Shown here: in pieces, positions 1 through 9,817 of the stretch
Position numbering within the stretch: the first letter of the stretch is position 1
How the letters are laid out: every line of letters begins with the position of its first letter
Assembly: GCA_015501075.1 (NCBI GenBank)
Contig: JADNYJ010000251.1
Span: 1 to 50,724 of the forward strand
Direction of reading: 5' to 3'
Origin: Gymnopilus junonius
Lineage: Eukaryota; Basidiomycota; Agaricomycetes; Agaricales; Galerinaceae
DNA: 50,724 nucleotides
The notes under the pieces: model-generated
The model's database searches: none
The model's input: only the letters and a program-made list of their open reading frames with translations
What the model was told of the DNA's origin: nothing
Program-made: the position numbers and the translations under genes

Positions 1-339
1 CAATCAAATAAAATTATTGACTATGACTTCAAGCCTGGCTCATTAGTACTCATCAGAAATTCACGATTTGACAAAACACTCAGCAAAACCAAGCCGAGAT
101 ATCTAGGACCCATGGTAGTAATTCGACGCACCAAGGGAGGATCATACATCCTCGGTGAATTAGATGGATCAATTTCGAAACTTAGATTCGCTGCCTTCCG
201 CCTTCTTCCCTATTCCCCACGCGATATTCGAGCTATTCCAGTCACAAAACTCAGCGATGAAGACCTCGAAGAAATCACACATGAAACTGGCAATCCTTTT
301 GACCTTCCTGAAGCAGACATCGACCCTGAAGAACTATAA
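1..339 (+). CDS. Ty3/gypsy retrotransposon Pol, C-terminal end (partial)
   Basis: The frame is open from base 1, so the start lies outside the window. It encodes the tail that follows the integrase core in Ty3/gypsy polyproteins: a short beta-rich segment with FKPGSLVLIRN near residue 11, then KPRYLGPMVV and a GGSYILGELDGS strand, ending in an acidic tail (DLPEADIDPEEL). In the family this region follows the catalytic core and helps bind DNA or chromatin. The ATG at 112 is internal and not a real start. No frame break is seen in the visible part, unlike the gypsy copy at the right end of the window. I could not place a 3' LTR in the bases after the stop. The family call is confident; whether the element is intact cannot be judged here. 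Confidence 0.75.
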   Translation, partial: QSNKIIDYDFKPGSLVLIRNSRFDKTLSKTKPRYLGPMVVIRRTKGGSYILGELDGSISKLRFAAFRLLPYSPRDIRAIPVTKLSDEDLEEITHETGNPFDLPEADIDPEEL

Positions 340-962
340 TGCATGTCGTCACTCCGAAATCATCCCTGTTTAAAGAACAACAATTTCCTGCTCCTCCTCC
401 TTCTCATCGTCATCATCTAATATGCAAATCGGATTATGAATCATTCCCCGGACTGTCACATCATCAAGATCCCTCTCCATATCCCGCTGCTCGAAAATAC
501 CAGGTCTCGAACTGAAGACGTAGGTGCTGAGTTTCCGACAAAAGAAAATAGGTGAACATCACTCCTCCTTTGCTCTTTTGATTAAACCCGGCCGCCCAAA
601 CCCACAACCAACCGCATCCATAATCAATAAGGCAGTCTCATCCGAGAATCCTTGCCTCAACACTATGTGCCATTGCAACCTCATCCTGAACGACTTGAAT
701 CTCGCGCTAGGATTATTTCAACAAAAAAAAAAATGCTTGGCGCAAATAGAACAAACTCACCAATTCATGCATGAAATTTTCGAATCTCAAACCAAAGGAT
801 TCCTGTGCAATAGGCGAAGATAAAATGCATAAAGCAGATGCCAATACACAGGCACGTCTGCTTGCAAAGGCTTCATAAATCGTGTCCTGCGTAGCTCGGA
901 AATAGGTGTTTGTCAAAATGGAAAGGACCGGCATGGCTACTCAAGTTTAGAAGTTGATGAAA
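340..962. other. no gene recognised; region 3' of gypsy Pol
   Basis: This may include the 3' untranslated part and LTR of the element ending at 339, but no TG...CA boundary or polypurine tract is clear. A short A-run lies near 721-732. Small open frames look like chance. Confidence 0.4.
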
Positions 963-970
963 TTGTCATT

Positions 971-1660
971 CAGTGTTGTAAACTAAGGCCTTATTAACCC
1001 TGAAATTTCATTAAGCCTTAAACCTTAAGTACTGGTCTTATTTAAGATTTGTATCTAAGGCCTTATTAAGGCTTACATAAGGGTTGGTAAGCATTCACGT
1101 GCACGGTTCATATTATCATTGATGATGCCAAATTCCGCTCTCTACCTTACTGCCCAGTCCTGCTGAAGCATGCTTCCTGGCTGTGCATAATGATAATGCT
1201 GATGGTACAGCAGGACAGGGCAAACTAGTACCTATAGACCCTAGTATTCATCACCCGACCCCTCCAGCTCACCATCATCGGGAATTCTTTCCTCGTCAGC
1301 CTCCTTATTAGCAAGTAGCTCCATCAACCTGGCCTCTTCTGTGTAAGCAGTTCATCTATGATCCCATCATCTCTGCTCATCCTTATCGATCTCTTTATGC
1401 CCTCTGGTCCCAGCAATGAAGTATTGCAAGATGGGATGCCTTTTCCCCATAGTAGTGAGAGTTGAATAAAATTTTGATTTATCGCACCCAAGATCAGCTT
1501 TGATCACCGGCGCACTGCTCCATCACATAATATATTATTAGTCATACTTTCTAAGGCTTAACTAAGGGTTAGAACGACCTCGGCATGATACTAAGCCTTA
1601 GTCTTAACATTGATTTAAGTCTTAAACCTTATTAAGGGCTAACCCTTAGTTACAACACTG
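971..1660. mobile_element. non-autonomous hAT-type element (MITE) with 8-bp TSD
   Basis: The left end CAGTGTTGTAAACTAAGG and the reverse complement of the right end CAGTGTTGTAACTAAGGG form terminal inverted repeats that differ by one indel. The element is flanked by a perfect 8-bp direct repeat TTGTCATT at 963-970 and 1661-1668. An 8-bp duplication with CAG-type ends is the signature of hAT insertion. Both subterminal regions are dense in AAGGCTTAA / TTAAGCCTT-like repeats, the kind of sites a hAT transposase binds. The 690-bp body is too short for a full transposase. On the minus strand around 1245-1340 a short acidic open frame resembles the tail of a transposase, so this could be an internal-deletion derivative. 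Its ends differ from those of the large hAT element at 4339-9030, so that element is not its obvious source. Confidence 0.9.
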
Positions 1661-2631
1661 TTGTCATTGACATGGAAGTCAACATTTATAGTCCCCGGGA
1701 GGTGTAAGGAAGACCATGAGCATGGGTACATATCGAAGGTTATTAACTCGGAATGGAGCACCAGATGCATAGAAGCGCCTTCGATAAGATAACAATGGCG
1801 CCCAACAATGGCTATATTTAGCTCGCTGAAAAGAAGACTTATCCGTGCAATGAAATCAACCCGATGGCCCTCGCATCCTCCTGGCCCAATACCTTAAATG
1901 GTAAAACTTCAATTATCTGATGGTAAACGACCTTATGGACCGAGTTCCAACTGCAAATCGATCCGAAATGACCACAAAACATCATTCTGCAACCAAACTT
2001 CATTGGTCTCCAACATAAAATTTCTCTAGATTACTTTCTCCTCCCTCATTTATGACTTATAAAATTTTATCCCTCTCCATTTAGCCTTTAAAATACAATC
2101 TCTCCATGCACTTGCCACTCTCCCATTGTTATTTGGTCTGACAAATTTTCACTTCGTTTATTTCAATTTTCCTTCTCCCGGGAAATCTTCGCTTATCTGC
2201 TACAGTATAAATACTAGACCTGTGTACTGTAGTTCCCCAGTGAATTTTACCGCACAAATCTGCATAGAAGCGAAAGAACTGAGCACTAGAAATCACTCAA
2301 AACATCTCATTTTATCGAAATCTCTCTCCACCTCTTTCATCAACTCTATACTTCGGAATCCTTGTCTATTCCAAAGTTATATACTATTATACATCGTCTA
2401 CATACACCTACACACGTTTTTGGATCCTCAGACAAACGGAGTTTGTCCCAGAGTCCACCTATTGACTCACACGAACTCACATCATTTCAATGTTCACCAA
2501 GAATCTAGGCCCTACCCTGTTCCTTAAACATAGACAGGCTCTAGGCATAGAGTTCTATCCCTTAGAATAGAATACTGACACATCATGTCAGAACAAGTAT
2601 GTGTGCTAACGTGGCACTACTTGAGGGGGAG
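1661..2631. other. no gene recognised; polypurine tract at its end
   Basis: Apart from the TSD copy at 1661-1668 the stretch holds low-complexity, pyrimidine-rich sequence and short frames without family likeness. The last bases, TTGAGGGGGAG at about 2621-2631, form a polypurine tract directly next to the LTR start, so the sequence just before it may be the degraded 3' end of a copia internal region. Confidence 0.4.
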
Positions 2632-2999
2632 TGTTGACATGATAAGTGTCCATGTGACTACATCACATGACTCACATGACACGCGTGATCAGACGCATCT
2701 ATATGTGACTAGATCCAGTGATGACAGAGTATCACAGTCATCTTATATGACTAAAACATGTGATCACTTAGTGAGCGTATTACTCATCCTATGAGTAGAT
2801 ATTAGTAATTACATAGTAATTAGCTGAGTAATTGCCTTATGCATTACTCATATGTAGTTAGTCACTGCATGTCCTGTAGGTATATAAGGATGCTCTAAAC
2901 AGCGTCCTAATCAAAGTCATTTGCACTTCTAAGTAGTAGCCTAAGTAGTCACCTTAGCACTAGCCTCTCACAAACCCAGGTAAGCTAGTAGCTACAACA
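2632..2999 (+). repeat. Ty1/copia-type LTR (3' LTR or remnant)
   Basis: The sequence begins TGTTGACATGATAAG and ends CTACAACA, the TG...CA ends of an LTR. It is preceded immediately by the purine tract GAGGGGGAG, the usual primer site for plus-strand synthesis in copia elements, where the junction GGGGGAG/TGTTGA is typical. A TATA-like box lies inside at 2881. No second LTR, primer-binding site or copia Pol is visible upstream, so this is a 3' LTR left after loss of the internal region. The exact 3' end (2999) is inferred from the CA dinucleotide only. Confidence 0.7.
2881..2889 (+). promoter_or_regulatory. TATA box within the copia LTR
   Basis: TATATAAGG lies about 250 bp into the LTR, where a U3 core promoter would be expected. 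It would drive transcription to the right. Confidence 0.5.
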
Positions 3000-3672
3000 A
3001 TACTATACAGAGCACATCGTGCATTCAGTGGTTTGCCGCTGTATGTACCATTTGCTGCTCAATATTTATCAATAGGCAAGAGATGTAAAAACTCACTGAA
3101 TTCAACAATTACAGCATGACCAGAATGCATGATACCCTGCACAATATTTTTGGGGATGAAGTTGCCAGCAAGTGCTCAGAGAGCTGGGGTTTGAATGAGG
3201 AAGGCGAATCCAAAGGCTGCTTCAAGGACATCGGAATAGAAGGGCTCCACAACATCATGGGTGGGTGTTCCTCTTCTATATCAGGTTTAAAGCTACAGAT
3301 ATTTACATAATTGCTTGTTATGTTCAGGAGATTTTCTATCAGCCTGTTTCTACTCTAAGACCTTGGCCCTTCACAAGTGATTTTCTTTTGAATTGTATTG
3401 TCTGACTCTTGACACTGGGAATATGTGTAGAGGTTAAAGCCATTGAAGAGGGAATTTTTGGAGACAGATATAAAGGTTGAGAAGTGCTCATGACGTATGA
3501 AAGGTCATTGAGCAATGGGTGATATATGGGCTCTAGCACTTCTCCATGAGGAATTAAGTCATTGAAAGCAGTCATGAACAGACAGATGTATGCAAGTCGA
3601 GCCATGTAAGGAATTTACGTCAATCTATAGATGTCTCCAAAGCGTCCACTCCAGTAGCCACATCCTGTATTC
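3000..3672. other. intergenic or 3' part of the minus-strand gene
   Basis: A minus-strand open frame at 3339-3605 starts at a true ATG but shows no family likeness. Bases about 3615-3720, read on the minus strand in another frame than the gene upstream, give a plausible coding tail (LLKSISTRRLGIQD then DALETSID and a stop). The disrupted gene may therefore end here after a frame change that I cannot resolve. Confidence 0.3.
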
Positions 3673-4353
3673 CTAATCTCCGAGTTGATATGCTTTTGAG
3701 CAGAGCGACGATGAAATTTGCATGCAGGTTATGAATTCATGGATTAACTTGAACGTGTTTTCAATATCTTTATTCACTATCAAATTTGACCCCGTCGACT
3801 CCTCCTGGGCGGTTACTTTCTGGTCAGGAATTGATGCTAGATCCAGGTCAACAGATAGGACTATAGGCACTTCTGCTTCTCGGCCAGAAACTGAGTCCCA
3901 CTCTTCTCGTTCATTTTTACTATCTTGACCTTGATGGTTGCTAATGTGGGGTGAAGGCATGTCATCGCAGGAATCTGACATAGGGTCGGAAACTTCCAAA
4001 CAAATGTTCTCTCGAGCCTGGCATATAATTACTTACTTCCAATTCAGTAGCTTCAAGATTTTTCATGGTTTCCAATAGTGTGGTATGTTGGTCCTCTAAT
4101 TGCCTGTACTCCTCTTTCGCAAGGTTCATTCTATCCAGATTTTTGGAGAATTGATATTCAAAGAATTTCAAAAGTTCCAAAAGCGTCTCGTCATCTATGG
4201 AATCGGATAAAATTTCATTCGCCAAGTGCATCTGAAATCTATTTCACTACTTGGGACCGTACGATATGGAAGAAAACTCACGGTATTGTTTTTTGAAGCC
4301 CATTTGTCCGAAACTTGTACCATGATCGGAATAGAATGTAGGGCTGCGCACCG

Positions 4354-4521
4354 TCACCGTCATGACGGGTCGACGGGCACGGATGACAGGTGACCCGGCC
4401 CGTTCCGTCAGCTCAAGGGAGGCCAGTCATGACGCCCGTCATTTCAACGGGCAACACCCGTCTCTGACCGTCGGAAAACGCCCGTCGACGGGTAGCAACG
4501 GTATGACGGGTAGACACCTTA
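4354..4521. repeat. left subterminal repeat cluster of the hAT element (GACGGG / CCCGTC)
   Basis: Many copies of GACGGG and its complement CCCGTC occur in both orientations within about 170 bp, some as the palindrome CCCGTCGACGGG. Such clusters are where hAT transposases bind. The same motif is dense at the right end. Confidence 0.75.
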
Positions 4522-5249
4522 GAGTACTTGTTCAGTCAGGGAGAGTCAGGGAGGCATTATTCCGGGGTACTCCTCATGCCTCGATTTGTGGATTGGTATT
4601 CGGAGATCACCCATATCGGGTACGAGATAGCATTTAGGGTTTGCGATAATGGCCCTTATCTAAATTTAGATGATGTGAATCTCTTCGTGTTCGTCCTTGT
4701 TGCCACGTACTACACACTTCCCTTGACTTCTTCGCTGCTGTGAATTTGACAATGGGCTTATAAACTTTGGAGAAGAGGTATAAAGCACGCAGATTTGAGC
4801 CTGTCACCGCCCCAGGTTCCCTCTTTCCTTCCAACCTCAGTCGGGTCGGCTTTCCGGGCCAAAAATCTTTCTGATTTGAAATGCACCATGCCGCCTTCAG
4901 CACAGATGACTCTCCTCATTCCTTATCAAAACTCGTGCACCAGCCTCAGCCCTTTGCGCTCCCTTTTTCAGCACATTTTTTATCCAACATTTGTGAGTCT
5001 ATCCCCATTTCTTTGAAATTTTCGAGGTGCTGACCATGTTGCGTGCTTCATTCTTTTGTTTTTGCTCTTCAGGACCTTGATAACATAGCTCCTACAGTCC
5101 TGAAAAACAGCTCAGCTGCCCATTTGCACATGGAAAGAAGGAACGGCACAGATATCCGTGAGTTATCAGATGTTTTCTTAGCGATCGATAAGGCTCGCTC
5201 ACAGACTTAAAAGCGAGGAAATTGAGCGCGATAACTCATCAGTATCGTC
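4522..5249. other. hAT element 5' noncoding region
   Basis: This lies between the subterminal repeats and the transposase start and presumably holds its promoter. No second gene is recognised; short open frames show no family features. Confidence 0.4.
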
Positions 5250-8200
5250 ATGTCTGAGCCCAATCAACAGCTCGCTTCAGCAGACGACCATGAGTTCTAC
5301 TTTTCTGAGAGCGACAAGGCCCCGATCCCAAAGAATGGTGAGTAAGATTTTCTTTTTTGACATCTCAGACCTCTCTAATGTAATGATACTTTTCTAGTAG
5401 ACAAACCGCTCATCCTAGAACCTCGTAGCGATATTCGAGGAGACACATCCTCACTCCCAGCAGCTGGTAAGTTCTCTACTCACTGCCATTCTTTTCTGCT
5501 CAATAACATGCTTTTATTTGACTTCTCTAGGTCGCCCTCAGCGTGCGAAGAACCTTGGGCAATACGAGAAGTCTCTCGAGCAAGAGAAGCTTGATGAGTG
5601 GGGTCAGCCTGAGCCTGCTAACGCAGGAAACCGTGCAAAGTCTCGAAGGCAGTGCAAGAAATTGCGTACTGCTGACGAGGATGAAGACGACGACGATTTC
5701 AGCTCTGCCTCTGAGTCCGAATCTGAAGAATCCGACATCGAAGATATTCCAAATGACGAGGTATGGGTTCTATCTTTTTTTGACTTCGTAGTCTAACTCT
5801 TCATACCAGGTTGCGCTCCTCCTTCCTTCGAAGCTCATGCCGTCCATGGGCAAGGGTTCAAAACGCAAGCGCAACAAGGCCAAGCCAGGTCGGCTTTCGA
5901 CTCAACCTTCGATTGCCAGATTGCCAGTACATATGGCAAGTGTAGCGAGTGCTTCTGTTGCTAGCCTTGCAGATGATGCGAGCGTGGAAGTGCACAATTG
6001 GTGGTGCTGCAGTATGTAAGGATTTGGTTTGTACGAGACTTTTGGCTTATCACGATGAACAACAAAAGACCGAAATCCAATCTATTATTCTATGAGACTG
6101 TTGCGCAGAACAGCCTACAACAGCCCGGAGAGGATGGAGACAGCACTACAATGCTATATGGCAATCGCACAGTGTTACAGTCACGAAGGCTGGACGGCAT
6201 AATTACGAGTACATTCATTTTCTTTCATTGTTGACTATATGATATGATCGAATTTAGAACTTATTCGAAACCTCAAGTGCATCAGCACTATGTATAATTT
6301 TAAGTGCTATGGTTGGCCGTCAAGTTACTCAGGAGGAGATCGACTTACGGTCGGGCAAGACATGTTCGACCGCGAAGCACCATGAATTCATCAAGTCTCT
6401 TCATCTGATAGGCAGACATTCGTCACGCTTCGAGAAACAAGCTGCAGCAGCTTGGTAAGCCATCATGTTTATCTAGTATACCTTTTTATTTGTTACAGGG
6501 TCCATGGGATCAGCAGGAGTTTGAGAAGCTCCTTGTCGAATGGATCATCGCCACCGACCAGCCATTTGATACGGTTGACAGCTCGGAATTCTGTGCTCTC
6601 CTCTCATATGTTCATCACAAGACCCCAGAGATCTCAGTTCCACACCGGGATACCATCAAGAGACGTGTCATGAAGATGGGCAGTGAAGGAATAGACGAGA
6701 TAAAGTTGATGTTTGCTGTAAGTATCATTACCACTCCCTTTTTCGTGATACTTATGGCAATAAATAGAAACTTCCGGGAAAGATCAGCATTTCACTTGAC
6801 GCTTGGACATCCAGCAATAATTTTGCCTTTCTGGCTATTGTTGCTCACTATGCCACGGAGGATGGTGATGCAGGTTAGTACTTCGTCTGTCAAATACCAA
6901 TTATTACTCATTTTCCTTCTCCAATGCAGAGGAACTGCTTATAGATTTCCGAGAGCTTGTTGGCGAGCATTCTGGCAAGAATATGGCGGAGGCCGTTTGG
7001 GAAACTCTCATTCGCTTTGGCATCCAAGATCAGGTACGTTCTTGACAACCGCGTTATAGAATTTAGCTGACCATGGTATCAATTTCAGATCATGGCATTT
7101 GTAATGGACAATGCTACAAATAATGATACCCTTGTCCAGGGCATTGTCGACCATGCTGCCACCGTTGGAATTATTCTCAATGCTGCCTGGATTCGCCTTC
7201 GCTGTCTCCCTCACACAGTCCACCTGGCAGCAATCAAGGTATGTATCAACGTCTGTCTATTCAATGGCCAGACGTCATTAACACATCGTTTTCAGCTCCT
7301 TGAAGGTCTTGGTGTCATATCGGACTCGGAGGCCAAGACGGCGAGATCCCGAAGTGGGAATTATCAGGAATCTGCGACCACTATCGTCGGTTCAGATGCG
7401 GACGAACAGGCAGCCGCAGCAGATGATAACGACTCTGAGGATCCTCTTGAGCTTAACCCAAGTACTACAGATAGCATTCTCTCCGGTGTGACAAGGTATA
7501 GTAACTACAGACTATATATGAACTATTTTTGACACCATTGTAGCTGCGAAAGATTGTTCGGGCTGTCCGCTCTAGTCCGCAATGTAAGCAGAGCTGGCTC
7601 ACTCAAGTCAAGGCTACCTTGCAGTCAAGCAACACACCAAATAGCCTGAAGCAGCCGCTCATGCTGATCCTTGATGTCAGGACTCGCTGGTCATCTACCC
7701 ATCAGATGCTTGGTGTGTATTCTTTTGGTCTGCTTGTTGAATACTTACTAATTCCTTGTCAGCTCGCGCACTCGCCTTCCAATCAAACATTCATTCCTTT
7801 GTCTTGCACTCGAAAGACCTTCGGGCTCTAGAGCTTTCTGATGAGGAGTGGGAGTCGGTCAAGAAGGTCACAACCTGGCTCTTCCATTTCCGTGAGGTGA
7901 CAACACAGATGTCGACTACTAAGAAGCCCATGCTTTCGACAACTCATGCAATATTTCGTGGACTTCAAGAAGAGATCAAGTCAATTCTTACCACTCTTCC
8001 TTCATCTGCGCCTCCTCAACTAAAGGTTGGACTGCTGAATGCCCATATCAAGCTCTCAGAGTATTATTACAAGTACGACGAATCCCCATTTTATACTTGG
8101 GCTGCATGTGAGTCTATCCTTGGGCCATTTATCTGTATGCTGAGAAGGTACCTATTCTTCATTGTAGTGCTTGACCCTCGCATCTCATACGAGGGGATTC

Positions 8201-8744
8201 GTGATGATTATGCCTCTGACCCGGATCTGTCGTCCTATCTCGAGACGGCCAAACGGCAACTTCATGACCACTACAATGCTTATTATGCGGGCCGCTATAC
8301 ACCATCCACTTCCAGGACCTCATCTACTCCGACAACTTCTTCAGCGTCGACTCAGCAGACAATGCCAAAGATAAACTTCACTTCTCGGTACAAGAAGGAC
8401 AAGGTGTCTGTCAACGAGCTCGAGGAGTATTTCAAATTGCCACGTGAAGACTTCGACTCCTGTGATCCGCTCAAATGGTGGGTTGGTAGACAGGCACAGT
8501 TCCCTAATGTCTATCGACTTGCATGCGATGTGCTCGCCATTCCTGGTTGGTCTTTCTTTTCTCAACTATGCTCATTTCTCTGAGAACTTCTATAGGATCT
8601 GCTGTTGCTGTCGAAAGGATTTTCTCTGGTGGACGAGATACCATTTCCTTACGACGTGCAAGCCTGCATCCATCGACCATTCGTGTCTTGATGCTTTTGA
8701 AGCAGAAGCTTCGCCTTCGACGCCTTTCGCTTTCTCGTAAGTAA
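5250..8744 (+). CDS. hAT transposase (spliced; N-terminal third possibly frameshifted)
   Basis: The ATG at 5250 opens an acidic N-terminus spread over GT-AG exons 5250-5337, 5401-5466, 5531-5760 and from 5810. From about 6499 the exons match the hAT plan closely: a helical segment (GPWDQQEFEKLLVEWI), the first catalytic Asp in KISISLDAWTSSN (near 6800), the second in FVMDNATNNDT (near 7110), the CLPHTVHLAA Cys-His motif (near 7205), LILDVRTRWSSTHQML (near 7665), YTWAA joined by an intron to LLDPRISYEG, and the C-terminal dimerisation domain SAVAVERIFSGGRDTISLRR (near 8600). Every intron from 6720 on keeps frame. Between about 5990 and 6490, where a BED-type zinc finger is expected, homologous-looking pieces fall in different frames, so the copy may be defective. 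It would cut and paste the element in the nucleus. Confidence 0.85.
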
Positions 8745-8865
8745 CAGATTTGAAATGTAAATCATGTATATGGTATTTAGCAGATGGATTACAATGAATA
8801 TGTCTTTATACTTCTTCGTCATGTACACGAATTTGAGCTAGATTGCTAAAGAAAGGAGTTTTCAT

Positions 8866-9015
8866 GCACCCGTCAGACCGTCACAACCCGTTGACGGGCA
8901 CTTTACTGCCCGACCCGTCCCGTCGAGGCCTAAAGGAAAGACCACCCGTGCCCGTCATCGGTCTCAGATGAACGGGTAACGGGCGTCACTTCGACGGCCG
9001 ACACCCGTGACGGGT
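8866..9015. repeat. right subterminal repeat cluster of the hAT element
   Basis: CCCGTC and GACGGG motifs recur here in both orientations, mirroring the left end next to the terminal inverted repeat. Confidence 0.7.
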
Positions 9016-9146
9016 CGGTGCGCAGCCCTAATAGAACGCCTGGTGGGTATTTCCGAATACCACTCATCTTCCAGCCCATCAACTTCTGAATCCAGGTCGT
9101 CCTCCTCGCTCTGGTAGAGACTTGACATGTGGGGCGAGTGGCGCAT

Positions 9147-9817
9147 GCATCGCACCAAAAAAGGCGGAGGATGAACCGGGTGAATAGCAGATAGGGTTAG
9201 TTTGAAGTAAGTAGTAGATGGGATTTTAAACGTACTAATTCTTCCTTACAGGAAAGAGTAAACCAAACCAACTCCTCTTCAGACCTCCATGGATGATTAA
9301 AGAGAATGCAGGACCATGCGTGACATCGAACGCAGCCTGCTGGAGAGAATGTTCAGGAATAGCTGTATCAGATGTATTTCCATTCCATTCAACTGCGCAG
9401 TTACTGCCAACACGTCTTCAAGAGTGCGCTCCGCGTTCGACATAATTTCATCTATACAGTAAAGGAAGTTCCTTCTTTGGCCGTTGAATCATGAAGTATG
9501 AATTCCAGCCAGAACGTGAGGAAAGTAGGTATGTGAGTTAAATATTTAGTTCATCCGAGTCTCCATCAGAAAGCAACTATAAATTGAGCAGTGAGCACAT
9601 CGACAAACGATGAACAAAGGTCAACGAAAAAAGAGTAAATAAAAGACAGGGATTCTGAGAGACCTGTATCATAAGAAGTTTGCTTGAACTTTGAACGCAT
9701 TAAGCACTTCAGTTGAGCGAAACGACCTCCAGCCCACTTTCTTCATCCCCACAGACATAGGACCCACCCTCCGTCATCCACCCACTTCTCCTCCGCCTCC
9801 GCTTGTCCTTCCCCGTA
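9147..9817. other. 5' region of the disrupted host gene and 3' flank of the next gene
   Basis: No complete gene is seen. On the minus strand the frame of the disrupted gene stays open to about 9249, so an upstream exon is possible. The rest probably contains its promoter and the 3' end of the Ser-rich gene that follows. Confidence 0.35.

Larger units (their letters stand above)
4339..9030 (+). mobile_element. hAT-superfamily DNA transposon, near-complete
   Basis: The left end TAGGGCTGCGCACCG and right end CGGTGCGCAGCCCTA are 15-bp perfect inverted repeats. The flanking 8-bp repeats are ATAGAATG (4331-4338) and ATAGAACG (9031-9038), one mismatch apart. The 8-bp duplication together with the encoded transposase places it in hAT. 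The element is 4692 bp and carries one spliced transposase gene on the plus strand (5250-8744). It sits in an exon of a minus-strand host gene. The single TSD mismatch and frame problems in the N-terminal third of the transposase suggest an old rather than fresh insertion. Confidence 0.93.
3673..9146 (-). pseudogene. host gene of unknown function, split by the 4.7-kb hAT element
   Basis: Read on the minus strand, the first exon starts at ATG 9144-9146. It encodes an acidic segment (YQSEEDDLDSEVDGLEDEWY) and is interrupted at 9031 by the transposon. If the element and one target-site copy are left out, the frame runs on without a break into 4330-4282 (MVQVSDKWASKNN). A GT-AG intron of 50 bases follows (4281-4232). 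The next exon, 4231-4037, gives a predicted coiled coil (LLELLKFFEYQF, then EEYRQLEDQHTTLL). A further donor GTAAGT lies at 4036, and an acidic frame (SDPMSDSCDD...) continues at about 3999-3673. The acceptor of that second intron, and so the 3' end, are unclear. The family is not recognised. Frame continuity across the insertion is good evidence for a real protein-coding gene now inactivated. Confidence 0.6.

Noticed and set aside
3339..3605. Independent small gene on the minus strand
   Set aside because: No family features, no splice context and no neighbour support; kept only as part of an uncertain 3' region.
4340..9030. Treating GACGGG-rich blocks at both ends as a satellite or promoter element
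   Set aside because: They lie just inside perfect inverted repeats with an 8-bp TSD and are better read as hAT subterminal binding sites.
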